Below, one piece after another: positions 34,675-44,700 of a stretch of DNA of 64,000 bases. The notes below the pieces were generated by a model. It was not told the DNA's origin and ran no database searches. It saw only the letters and a program-made list of their open reading frames with translations. The stretch is taken from positions 2,219,471 to 2,283,470 of the forward strand of contig KE546966.1 of assembly GCA_000442125.1 (NCBI GenBank), given 5' to 3'. Origin of the DNA: Opeltia flavorubescens. Lineage: Eukaryota; Ascomycota; Lecanoromycetes; Teloschistales; Teloschistaceae. The number at the start of each line of letters is the position of its first letter. Positions within the stretch are counted from its first letter, which is position 1. Both the position numbers and the translations under genes were made by a program.

Positions 34675-36480
34675 TGCTGCTTCTTGGTGGACGCTCTTGC
34701 AATAAGATCCGTGAGGATATCTGCACGGGATATTGTAGGAAGTATTGTAAACGGCGACAGATTTCTTGACCCGTTGGCAGGGCTCAGTTGAAGTGAAATG
34801 CCTAGGTATGTAGCGCTTTGTGAGTAAGGAAGCTTTGGCGAAATTGCTTTTAAGTAAGGCCTCGTTGGAGGTTTAATTGGGGGTAGATCCAAAAGGTGAC
34901 TGGGTTGTGAATGAAGGGGGTGTGACGATGTCACAGCGCGCTGTTCGGAATCAGTAAAGCCTCTAGAGTATCTTCGCTGCTGATCGCACTGGAGACGTAC
35001 GAATTAGGCAGAGTCAAATAAGGTGAGTTGCCAGGATAGGGTAATAAATAGAATTGCTATCGGAGCTCAGGACAGCTCTAGGATAAGGTTAGGAATCGCG
35101 TGCGTAGTATTGCCTTGATGCGATTCTTGTTGGCTTTGCAAGGGCTAAATGTTTTGTCGAGCTCGAATAATGCATAGAGCGTGGTGAGTGTGGAAAGGGC
35201 GTTGCGTAGAGGAGCGAGGAATGAGGATTAGTGCTTAGACCAATAACGTCGTCTTATCCAGCCATAAGCTGCAACCTTCTCCAATCGATTTTCCCCTGCT
35301 TCGGGGAAATCATGTGGGTCGTCTTTTTCCCATGGGTCCTGGGCCCGTTCACTTTTGGCACGCACCAATGATCTCATCGCCGCGGATATAAAAAGATTTT
35401 CTCACTATCGGCTGGTACGGGGCAAAAGGTCTAGAAACCAGCCCGAGCCAAGCTGTCGGTCTGCAATACGATTACAATCACTCTATTTGCTCACATGGAG
35501 AAGGATTTGCTTTCCGAGAACCGCTCAAGGTTTGGTGGGGGCTTTCATTTACACCTAAAGCTGATACTACTTCAATGTTGTCCGACTTCAGCTGCAGGCT
35601 GACTCTTCAGCTCCAATAGGCGAATCAGTACACTTCCACATTAATCTTTCGAACCCATCAGAACACTTCAACACTATCAATGGCGCCTTGAAGACCAAAT
35701 CGCCCGGTGTCGATTTACCCTGGTCAGTTGGCGGCCCCACGGGCGGATTACCGCGACGTCAGAGATGATGTCTACCTGCAGTAGCTTTTGCGGGTTCAAC
35801 CGTGTGCTCAGCTAGGGTCCGAGTCTAGAACGTTCGCTTCCTTCTCCATCACCGCCTACAGCCTAGCTGTGCTCACCCTGGTTGACAACAAAGACTGCAG
35901 ACGTCTCACGAGAACATCTGGAGGACTTTGTGCCCGCAGTCCCGAGATATGCGCCTGCGACACGTGCCATGGCACCGGGTCGAATATCAGATGCATGCAC
36001 CCGCAATGGGGAAACAGCCAAAGCCGATCATTGAGGAGCTAGAGCCGCGTAGGGGTTGCACACACCACCAACCCGACGAAAGACGTGGATCAATCCACAT
36101 TGGGTGCCACTACAGCGAAACCATTGCTCATCCCCTATGTACTGCACACAATTCACGGGATAGGGAAAAACGGGAAAGACCCCAACACTATTCATGCGGC
36201 TCATGGATTGCGAGCGTCTAGACCTTTGATCTTTAGGAGGTGCACGATGACGGCTGGTAATTTCTAGCAAGCCGAAACGTCTGCTAATCATATTCTTTTT
36301 CCAGAAATTGCATATGCAGCCTTAACAAAAGTCCGTGACGCTCACCTCCTCGTAATTGATACCTCGGAAAATAAAAACATTGGAGCAGCTTTTGAGCATG
36401 GCGTGAATTTTGGGACATCGAGAATGGTATCTATTATACAACGCTATGCCTGGGCCTGAGAATAAGTGAAAGAGGCGACT
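34675..36480. other. Long intergenic region upstream of YPD1
   Basis: About 1.8 kb. It should hold the YPD1 promoter at its left side and the 3' UTR of the aminotransferase gene at its right. A small perfect hairpin (TTTCCCC/GGGGAAA with a 6-nt loop) lies near 35,291-35,310. A possible plus-strand gene remnant at about 35,788-36,459 is listed separately. I see nothing else. Confidence 0.5.
36043..36459 (+). pseudogene. Possible gene remnant of unknown family
   Basis: A plus-strand frame runs from 36,043 to 36,256, is followed by a well-formed 48-nt intron (36,257-36,304: GTAATTT, branch TGCTAATCA, TTTTTCCAG), and continues in phase from 36,305 to a TGA at 36,459. The joined product contains LLIPYVLHTIHGIGKNGKD and then EIAYAALTKVRDAHLLVID. 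The same frame is also open from 35,788 to 36,039, cut by a single TAG at 36,040-36,042. There is no convincing ATG start. I do not recognise the family. It may be a decayed gene or chance; the intron signals are the main support. Its 3' end lies 22 bp from the stop codon of the opposing aminotransferase gene. Confidence 0.3.
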
Positions 36481-38156
36481 TTAACTTGTGACTTTGTGAA
36501 TCGATTGAGCAAGACGCTTGACATTGCCACTGGTGATGCCGGCGACAGATATCCTGCCGTCTTTGGTTGCATACACGGAATTCTAGAGTGGATCAGCATT
36601 GCTCGATTCACCGTGCAGGTATCGTCAAGGTATGTTCTTCACTGACCTCCTTAGATAATTGATCCATCTGCGTTGGTGTTAGTCCGGTATATGCGAACAT
36701 GCCGATCTACAAAGCCACCGTCAGCTACAAAGGTCTAGGCCTAAGAGTCCTGAGATTTTAATACCTGTGACGTGATATGGCTCCAATCATGCTTGCTGCC
36801 CAACTCTTCGAGGTTCTGCTTTAGCAAGGCTCGCATCTTAATGATGCGATCCGCCATCCCCTTAACCTCACCGAGCCATTGCTTATTTAAACTGGGATCA
36901 TTAAGAATCTCCGAAGCTATCCGAGCGCCGTGGATGGGAGGGTTCGAATACAACGGTCGCACTAGGATTTTTATCTGTGAATCAACTCGCTTCTTCTCTT
37001 CGGCGGAGTCGCAGACTATGGAGAAAGCTCCCACTCGTTCGCCGTACAGACCCTCGATGTTGTTAGCACCATATACCAGAAAACGTAGATGATGCGGATT
37101 ACCATATTCTTGGCGAAGCTTTGGGCCAAGCAGAGTGTATGCCCTTCCTGAACGAAATGTCTAACAGGGAAAGCATCTCTATCCGTATCACCGCTGGCGA
37201 ACCCTTGGTATGCCATATCGAAGAAAGGGTAATGCTTCTTCTCTTTGACAACCTCGCTAATTTGCTTCCACTGTGCTTCGGAGGGATCGATCCCTGTCGG
37301 GTTGTGGGCGCAAGCATGTAGCAGAACGATGCTACCTTCAGGAGCCGCCTTGAGATCTGCTACCATGCCATCGAAGTCCAGCCCAATGGTATCCTTATTG
37401 TAGTATCGATACTTTTCGACTTGCAGCCCGGAGTCCTTGAAAACTGGAGTATGGTTTGCCCAGCTTGGCGTTGGAAGAAATATTTTCTTGTCGCCTGGGT
37501 AGAAGCGGGCCAAAAACTCGCCCCCAATCCGCAGAGCGCCAGTGCCAGATATGGATTGAGTTATGGCCACTCGGTCTTCCTTGATGGCGGAGGAACCAGA
37601 GCTGTAGGCTAGCACGGCGGCAGCTTTGGTGAAAGAAGGTACACCGGTTATGCCGGCGTATTCTTTGTCCATGCTCGACTCGACAACCTTTTTCTCCGCC
37701 GCTTTTACGGATGGTAGGACGTACGGCTTTCCTTTATCATCGCCTACCGCAGATCTTAGTACAATCAGCAAGAGTAGGAAGCCCAGACGTACGGTAAGCG
37801 CCGACTCCCAGGTTGATTTTTTCGGAAAAGCTGTCAGCCTTGAATGCTTCGGTGATTCCTGCACGGTTGATCAGCCCAAAGTTGAACAATTGACAGAAGG
37901 GTTGGGTTAGGACGTACCCAAGATAGCCTTCGTACAGCGATGTCATTAACCTAAATTCATATCGCGGGCTCGTTACTACTCACATCCTGCAGATACGTTA
38001 GAGCCTTCTCGCATATTCAGAATTCGGGGCGGGGGGGAATACAGGAGGTCCTTGAGGTACATTAGTCCAGGTAGAAGCGGACCTTGTAGCAGGTACGATA
38101 GTTGCAAGTCGCCTTAGAGCTGTCTGCTGAGATGCTATTCTGACGGTAGAAATCAT
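36481..38156 (-). CDS. Mitochondrial aspartate aminotransferase
   Basis: Eight exons: 38,156-38,043, 37,986-37,984, 37,927-37,918, 37,858-37,793, 37,743-37,103, 37,052-36,765, 36,706-36,647 and 36,582-36,481; 427 residues, the usual length. It converts aspartate plus 2-oxoglutarate to oxaloacetate plus glutamate, using pyridoxal phosphate. The N-terminus ([20 protein letters not shown]) is an Arg/Ser-rich matrix presequence. Seen: [20 protein letters not shown], the [11 protein letters not shown] loop, [16 protein letters not shown] with the cofactor Lys at about residue 276, and [12 protein letters not shown] near the end. The conserved stretch GPPDAILGITEAF is only restored by exons of 3 nt (GAT, Asp) and 10 nt; all flanking introns have good GT/AG and sizes of 49-64 nt. 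Skipping the 3-nt exon also keeps the frame and loses only that Asp. Confidence 0.9.
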
Positions 38157-38473
38157 GGTTGCGTCGTAAAGCGAAGAAGGTGGACAAACAAATGGACATG
38201 TACAGATGAGACAGATTACAGAAACTTACTGTATTTACTGCTCACAAAATGTTCCCGACTCTGATCCCTGCAATAAGACTGACTAAGAATAAGCTAATCC
38301 GTTCCTGGTTCTGCAAATAAGCCTTCCGAGTCTCCACCACTTTTGGGGAAAAAGAGAAGCTGCTTTGCTGCGTACTTCGTACGCTGGAAGCGTGCAAACG
38401 AAAATCAATAGGGTCAGCATCGCAGTCCTCATTAATTCATACGTGACGACGCTGGTCTAAAGCAAGGATCTCG
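38157..38473. promoter_or_regulatory. Shared divergent promoter region
   Basis: These 317 bp lie between the starts of the aspartate aminotransferase (minus) and mitoribosomal bL28m (plus) genes. Both products go to mitochondria, so common control is possible. No specific motif recognised. Confidence 0.5.
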
Positions 38474-39349
38474 ATGAAAGCAGCGTCCACACCCACTTTC
38501 TCTACCATCCTGAAGCTATTCTCCTCGACAACAGCAGCGATGCATCCACCCCACCGCATCACCCTCCTCCCCCTCACCCAACCTCTCTCCCGCTCCTTCT
38601 CAACCACCACCCCCTCCTTCGCCCGCCCCTCCCGCTCCTCCCTGAAGCATACCCACCGAAATATCCCCGCCTACCCCCACGGCCCCTCCCTCCTCTACAA
38701 GCAATCAAATTTCGGCCTCTACTCCAGCGAAAAACCACACTACGGCAACAAAGTTTCTCAAGGGAAGAACGAATCCAAGACGCGTCGGCGGTGGATGCCA
38801 AACGTGCATTCAAAACGACTGTGGTCTGCGGCGCTGGGGCAATATGTGAGGGTGAAGGTGCAAGCGAGGGTTTTGAGGACGATTGATAAGGTGGGGGGGT
38901 TGGATGAATATCTACTTGGGGAGAGTAAGGGACGGGTTAGGGAGTTAGGGATGGAGGGGTGGAAGTTGAGGTGGAGGTTGATGCAGGAGGGGAGTGTGAG
39001 GGAGAGGTTGGCGAGGAGGAGGGTTGCGCTGGGGGTGAGGCCGGAGGGGATGGAGAGGTGGTTGGGGGATGGGGAATTACTCGGTGAGGAGGGGGAAGAC
39101 GAAGGTGGGAAGGGTAAGGAGGTTGAGTTGAGGGTTGAGGAGGTGGAGGAGGTGGAGCAGGGGGAGGAGGGGGAAGAGTATGGGGATGAGTATGTGGATG
39201 AGGATGGGGTGAAGCTGAGTGAGGAGGAGGTTGATCGGATTTTGAGGGAGGATGAGATTGCGAGGGGAGAGCTACATCCGGGGCAGAAAACCAATGTGGG
39301 ATTAGATGTCCCGCCGGTGTCTCGTCGAGGAACGGAGGCGAGTGTTTAG
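38474..39349 (+). CDS. MRPL24: Mitochondrial large-subunit ribosomal protein bL28m (yeast Mrpl24)
   Basis: Single exon, 291 residues from the first ATG; a second in-frame ATG at 38,540 would give 269. The N-terminus is rich in Ser, Thr and Arg with SRSFSTTTPSFARPSR, a mitochondrial presequence with a typical cleavage region. The L28 core is GLYSSEKPHYGNKVSQGKNE, SKTRRRWMPNVHSKRLWSAA, LGQYVRVKVQARVLRTIDKV and GGLDEYLLG. The C-terminal third is very rich in Glu, Gly and Val, and its codons are almost all G-starting, which makes the coding strand purine-rich; this extension is common in fungal bL28m. Confidence 0.9.
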   Translation: MKAASTPTFSTILKLFSSTTAAMHPPHRITLLPLTQPLSRSFSTTTPSFARPSRSSLKHTHRNIPAYPHGPSLLYKQSNFGLYSSEKPHYGNKVSQGKNESKTRRRWMPNVHSKRLWSAALGQYVRVKVQARVLRTIDKVGGLDEYLLGESKGRVRELGMEGWKLRWRLMQEGSVRERLARRRVALGVRPEGMERWLGDGELLGEEGEDEGGKGKEVELRVEEVEEVEQGEEGEEYGDEYVDEDGVKLSEEEVDRILREDEIARGELHPGQKTNVGLDVPPVSRRGTEASV

Positions 39350-39614
39350 TATCAATCTGTATACTCCCTGTTTTTTTTCCATGAGGCAGTGAGATGCCTT
39401 TTTACATGTCCTATTGAATTGTCCTCGTAAAACCCGTTTTCACTACGCATCTACCGTCACCACAACCAAAGTCTGTGCTTTATAATATTCGTTATGTTTT
39501 GACTATTCTACGTTCGATGCAAATTCAACGAATTTTTTTTCCGCGTAATCTGTGTCTGAAAGAATTCTTCTTCTCCCCCCACACACCACCATCTACCCCG
39601 TCTCTCTGAATGAA

Positions 39615-41318
39615 TTAATCATCGAATTTCACACCCTTCCCACCCCCAACATCAATCACCCCGCCGCGATAACTGCCACGTTTCTTCTTATTCTTCTCCT
39701 TCGTGAAACCTTTTCCCTTTGTCACGCTCAGGTCTTGGTGTGCGCGCTCGGCGTAGTCGTAGGGTTTGTAGGCGTTGGATGAGAGGCGCGGGTCTACGGT
39801 TGTGGTTGGGGGGATGCGTGTGAATGGCTGGTTCTTGTACTTGGTGTTGGGAGTGGGGGTGGGGTCAGAAGGTTGGGAGGAGGAGGGCTGGGGTTCTGCA
39901 TTTGATTTGGACTTTGATTTTGATTTTTTGGATGGCGGGGAGGATATGGCGGGGACGGGAGAAGGGGAACGTTTGCGTTTGCTGCTGCTGGATTTGCTGG
40001 ATTTGTGCGTGGGTTTTGAAGGGGGAGAGGAGTCTGAGGTGTCTGATGATGATGACGAGGAAGAGGAGGATGACCTGGTGGCTGCTTTTGGCGGTGCGGA
40101 GGCTACGATTGGTGTAGGAGGGACGAGCGTGACGCTGGAGTCTGAGGATGGTTTTGAAGTGCCGAGTGCCTGTTTTGTTTTCTTGAGCACGGGGATGGGG
40201 AAGTCGTTTTCTGACGAGGCGCTGCTTGAGTCTTCGTCGTCCGATTCCTCAGACGAGACTGAATCGTCGAACTTGTTGGGTGCGTGGGTCACCTTTTTGG
40301 ATTGGCTGGTTGTAGCGTTGGCGTGGTCGCTGGATTTATTGCTGGAGGAGCTTGAGGATGAGTCACTATCGGACGAAGAGGCGCTTTCCTCAGGGTGCAT
40401 TCCATCGACAGACTTTGCGGCAGCATTAGCTTTCGCCTCGGACGTTTTGGAAGGTTGAGCTATATCCTGCTTCAAGGCTGCTTTTTGGGCCTGTGTCGCC
40501 TTTTTCGGAGCAGGTTCATCTTCGCTATCGCTATGAGTGTCTGAGTCTGATGAAGAAGAAGCTGTTTCTTCTACGGCATTTGTCAATCTCCGCTTCTGCT
40601 TCTCAGTCATGCCAGGTACTCCAATAATACCAAGCTTGCCGCTCTCATCATCGGCTTCGACGTCGCTCTCAGAACTGGAAGAAGACGATTGCGGTATCGG
40701 AGTCTTTGTCACGTAATCGGCTTCACTCTCCGAGTCGCTGCTGCTAGCTTCATAGGTTGCTTCCTTAGCTGCTTTCGCCTTTCTCTTCTTACTTGCAGTC
40801 TTCCTTTTCTGGGTAGCTACGCTGTCATCGGTATCACTACTACTCGTTTCATCCATCTGCTTCTTTTCCTCATACACCTTCAACCACTCTTTGTAGATCT
40901 TTACGAGATCTGGAAGATCTTTGGGGAGCTTCTCGCCCAATGCACTGTCCCAGCCATCTAATCTTTGGCGTGAACTGCATTGAAGCTGGTAGATTCGGCA
41001 AGTATTGTTGAAGCCGTACGCGGTGAGGAATGCGCCAACAAGAGTAAGTAATTGCTTTGGCGGTGGGGTTCTGACGGGGGCAGTATGGGCTCTGTATTTG
41101 AGAAATTTGATGGCTGCGTCCCACTCCTCTTTGTCCTTGAGGAGCTCATCGGCGGCTTTTTGCTTGGGATTCAGAACTGGATTGGATTCGTCTGGAGGAA
41201 ACATCCATTCTGGCTGCTGGCGATCCGGGGCATTCTTCTTCTTTTTCTTACTCGGCTGCTGCGATTTTGAATTGGGTTTGGGTTGTTGACTTTGCGATTT
41301 GGCATCTTCTGATGACAT
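39615..41318 (-). CDS. SRP40: Nucleolar Srp40/Nopp140-like phosphoprotein
   Basis: Single exon of 567 residues. It starts with a Lys/Gln-rich tail, then a LisH-like helix pair at about residues 88-118 (LLTLVGAFLTAYGFNNTC). Long alternating acidic-serine and Lys/Ala/Pro-rich blocks follow; these are CK2-type targets and typical of Nopp140. The last 70 residues are the SRP40 C-terminal domain (PFTRIPPTTTVDPRLSSNAY, YGR-less here, AHQDLSVTKGKGFTKEKNKK, GSYRGG). The family acts as a chaperone for box C/D and H/ACA snoRNPs between nucleolus and Cajal bodies. It is divergent from SEC3 with 426 bp between starts. Confidence 0.88.
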   Translation of the reverse strand: MSSEDAKSQSQQPKPNSKSQQPSKKKKKNAPDRQQPEWMFPPDESNPVLNPKQKAADELLKDKEEWDAAIKFLKYRAHTAPVRTPPPKQLLTLVGAFLTAYGFNNTCRIYQLQCSSRQRLDGWDSALGEKLPKDLPDLVKIYKEWLKVYEEKKQMDETSSSDTDDSVATQKRKTASKKRKAKAAKEATYEASSSDSESEADYVTKTPIPQSSSSSSESDVEADDESGKLGIIGVPGMTEKQKRRLTNAVEETASSSSDSDTHSDSEDEPAPKKATQAQKAALKQDIAQPSKTSEAKANAAAKSVDGMHPEESASSSDSDSSSSSSSNKSSDHANATTSQSKKVTHAPNKFDDSVSSEESDDEDSSSASSENDFPIPVLKKTKQALGTSKPSSDSSVTLVPPTPIVASAPPKAATRSSSSSSSSSSDTSDSSPPSKPTHKSSKSSSSKRKRSPSPVPAISSPPSKKSKSKSKSNAEPQPSSSQPSDPTPTPNTKYKNQPFTRIPPTTTVDPRLSSNAYKPYDYAERAHQDLSVTKGKGFTKEKNKKKRGSYRGGVIDVGGGKGVKFDD

Positions 41319-41744
41319 GGTGAAGTGGAGAAAGGTGATGGTATTGCAGAAAAGTGAAGGCGAATTGTGGTGGAGTGTGGGAGGGCGAATGAATTGTGGA
41401 ATCGAAGATTGAATTGCAAATCAAATATCTTTTCAGTTCCCTGTCACTTTGTGCTGCTAGTAAAGCGGGACGAAGCATTAGCGTAGATTGGCGCACGTTA
41501 GCCATAATTGGCGTCGAGGGCTGCTTAGTCATACATCGGCCATGGATCATCGCCGTCAACACACGGTACGAGGTCTGGATCTCGAGGAATCGATATCTTT
41601 GGGTTAGGATCTACAGTCATCTCAAGGCTCTGCGGAAACGGCGACTCCGGACGATGGATGTACCGCTTTTGAATCATCTGGCCACAAATTTGCAATGATG
41701 CCATATACTCTACCGTCAACCATACAATTCTCTAATCTGCGACC
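41319..41744. promoter_or_regulatory. Shared divergent promoter region
   Basis: These 426 bp separate the SRP40 (minus) and SEC3 (plus) start codons. No specific motif recognised. Confidence 0.5.
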
Positions 41745-44700
41745 ATGAACGCCGCAGGACCGGGGCAGCGTATACGGGACCCTTCTAATGGCACTATCAA
41801 TGGACCTCCAGGGCGACCACCTATGCAACAGAATGGGAGCGGTGGAGGAAGCAGTGGCTCATATACACCCAGAGCCCCCATGAGCCGAGCCGAGAGGTTC
41901 GAAGATGAGAAGAAAAGAATCATCGAGAGTTGCTTCTCTAAGCGAGACGCTGATGGATCTGGTCAGTATCTATATCTCACGGCGGTATCACTACTCACTG
42001 TGCTAACTCATCTCATGAATTAGTCACCGAGTCCTACATCACTCATATTCGAATCGTCGAAGATGCCGCCTATCCGTCCAGTCCTCCTCCAGTCCAGTCA
42101 CCCGATTCAAACAAGAAGCCACGAATTATTGTCGTCGCTGTTCGCAAAACAGGTCGTGTTCGTGTACACAAGGCGCGTGAAAATGCTAACGGTACATTTT
42201 CCATTGGGAAAACTTGGAATCTTGACGACCTCAACGCCATTGAGTCCTTTACCAATGCAATGCCTTCAACCCCTGAGCAGCAACTCAACAAGCAGCGTGC
42301 AGGAACCGTCGGCTTCATTGTTACCATCTCAAAGCCGTACTACTGGCAAGCATCCACTGCGAAAGAGAAGGAATTCTTCATCTTCAGCTTGATCAAGATA
42401 TTCAAAAAGTACACTGGAGGGAGAATTCCAGAACTTACTGGTTTCGATCCTCAAGAGCTTGAAACATTTGCTGGCGCTACTGGACCAACTCCCTCAGCAC
42501 AAAGGCCTCCACGACCAGAGTCACCACGGCAAGAATCTGGCAGTTCAGCAAGAAGCGCTGCGCCTTCGCGACCACCACCCGGTTCACAAACTCCTCGACG
42601 GCCGTCCGATACACAACCTCAAGGATACCCGCCAGTTGTAGGACAACAGTCTGAAAGACTTCCTCCTCCACGTTCTGAGAATCGACCACGTCCTTCACAT
42701 GAGCGTCCTTTTCAAGATCGACCCTCTTTTGAACGACCATTACAAGAGCGCCCTTTGAGGCCCACTGACAGCGAGGAACGAATTGCGCATATACCCGGGT
42801 CGTTCCCTCCTTCTGATTTTGTTCGCAGTCTCAGGCCTCAGACATCGCAAAGCCAACTGAAGAAGAAGAGGTCAGAATCTCCGGCCCTACAGAGCGAGAG
42901 TGTTTCTACACGTGAACCCAGTCTAGATAGACCTGTGACATCCACTGCTCCTGAGCCCGCACAGAATGAGCCACAGTACCGAGTTCTGCACAGTGCGAGA
43001 ACGAGTGAGGACAGGATCCGACAGAATAGCAATCATAGCTATGTCTCTCAGCAGGCTACGCCTCCAAGACCAAAACAAGGGCACATTCCCTTCAAGGTCG
43101 GAGGTCCAGCAAGCTCTCGACCATCTCAAGAAAGCTTACAAGAGCGCGGACGACCATCTACGGCTGATTCTCAAACAGACTCGCGTGCGCCTAGGGTGTT
43201 TCGATCAGAGAGCTCGACGGAGAATTCAAGGCCACCAACAAGCAATGGTAGAACCCGTGATTCATCTAGGGAGGGGTGGTATAATGTCCCCGATCCTTCC
43301 AAACCGTCACTACAGCCACCTAGCATTAGGAAAGCAGCCTCGAGTGAAGGGAGCAATGACGAGGAGCCACGGCCACCAACGGCTATCAAAGTCGCAACCT
43401 CTGATATAACACCTCCTTCCATTACGTCAGACAATACAGAGCTGAACCTTGATAAAACACCTGCCCCAAAGTCTACGATTCCCACTCCACCCGAGACTCC
43501 AACCGAGTCACACCGTCCCGGCCTTGGGCCGATGATCAAGACCAAAAAGTCAAATAAAGAAATAGCAACGCAATTCCGCAAAGCAGCTACCGCTTACAAT
43601 GCTTTCAAGCCACGGGCGGGTGGAGCGGCTCATAAATTGCGAGAACAGCAGCAAAGTCCAACGGGAGAACCCGATGGCATAACTGGCGTGGTTCCAGCAC
43701 CGTCCCTTCTGAGGGGAAATTCTCAAGGCTTGGTCAATGGGGCTAGAAGTCAGACTCCTGACCTCCAAAAGCCCGATGAACCTCATCAGATAGGGGTAGT
43801 GCCTACGGTGACAGTAGATTCACCTCCACAAAAGCCTCCACGACCAGCTCAAGTCTCACCACTTGAGCCGGAGCCGCCATCACCCTTCCAGCCATCCCAG
43901 ACAGAGCTTGAAAAGCCTCCCGTGCCCGAGAAGCCCCTGGTTGAACCGCGGCGACAGCGTAAGTCTGATCATTCAGCTCAATACGCCAAAGCGCTTGCAC
44001 TGGATCCACAAATTTTGACCGGACGAACGTTTGACATTGAAGCATCCCTGATTGATTTTGGTTGGGGTGAAGAATCAAGTAAACAATGCACATATGAGGA
44101 TCTCCAGGCGAATGTTCGAAGAGAAGTAGCTCGTGCTGAAGCAGGCGGCTGGCTTAACGCCATCAAACATAATGACGACAGAACAATTGCTCTTGGTCAT
44201 ATGATGGATCGTGTCATTGCTGAGTGCGAGGAGCTTGATGGATTACTCACATTATATGGAGTGGAGCTATCGGTACGCCCTTCTTTCTTCTGGTAAGAAT
44301 ATTCTGCTGATGATACCTAGACCCTTAGTGAAGACGTTGCCTACATCGAAGCACAATCACAAGGCTTACAGGTACAAGCAGCTAACCAAAAATTGTTGCA
44401 TACTGAGTTGAAATTACTCCTTGACACAATCTCTATCTCTTCTTCTGATCTGAGAAGTCTGAAGGATGCATCCTTGACCAAACCCCAAGGCATACATGCA
44501 GTTGAAATGACTTTGAGTCAGCTATACAGCGCAATGTTGACCATTGACCCCAAAGTCCGTCGCAACGCAACTCCGCCTCAAAGTGCAGATGGAGAGAAGA
44601 CGGATCGGAGGGTTAGCGGCAATTTTGGGAATAATGAGCTGAGCGCTATGCGAGCGGTTCGGGAGAAGAAAGATGGATATCAGCTGGAGATTAAAGATTT

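Noticed and set aside
37987-38042. Simpler aminotransferase model skipping the GAT microexon
   Set aside because: It keeps the frame but loses an Asp that is part of the conserved GPPDAILG stretch, and it ignores strong CTAAC/CTGCAG and GTGAGT signals. It remains possible as a minor isoform.
39775-40458. 227-codon plus-strand frame
   Set aside because: Antisense of the Ser/Asp/Glu-repeat region of SRP40; repeat-biased codons keep the opposite strand open.
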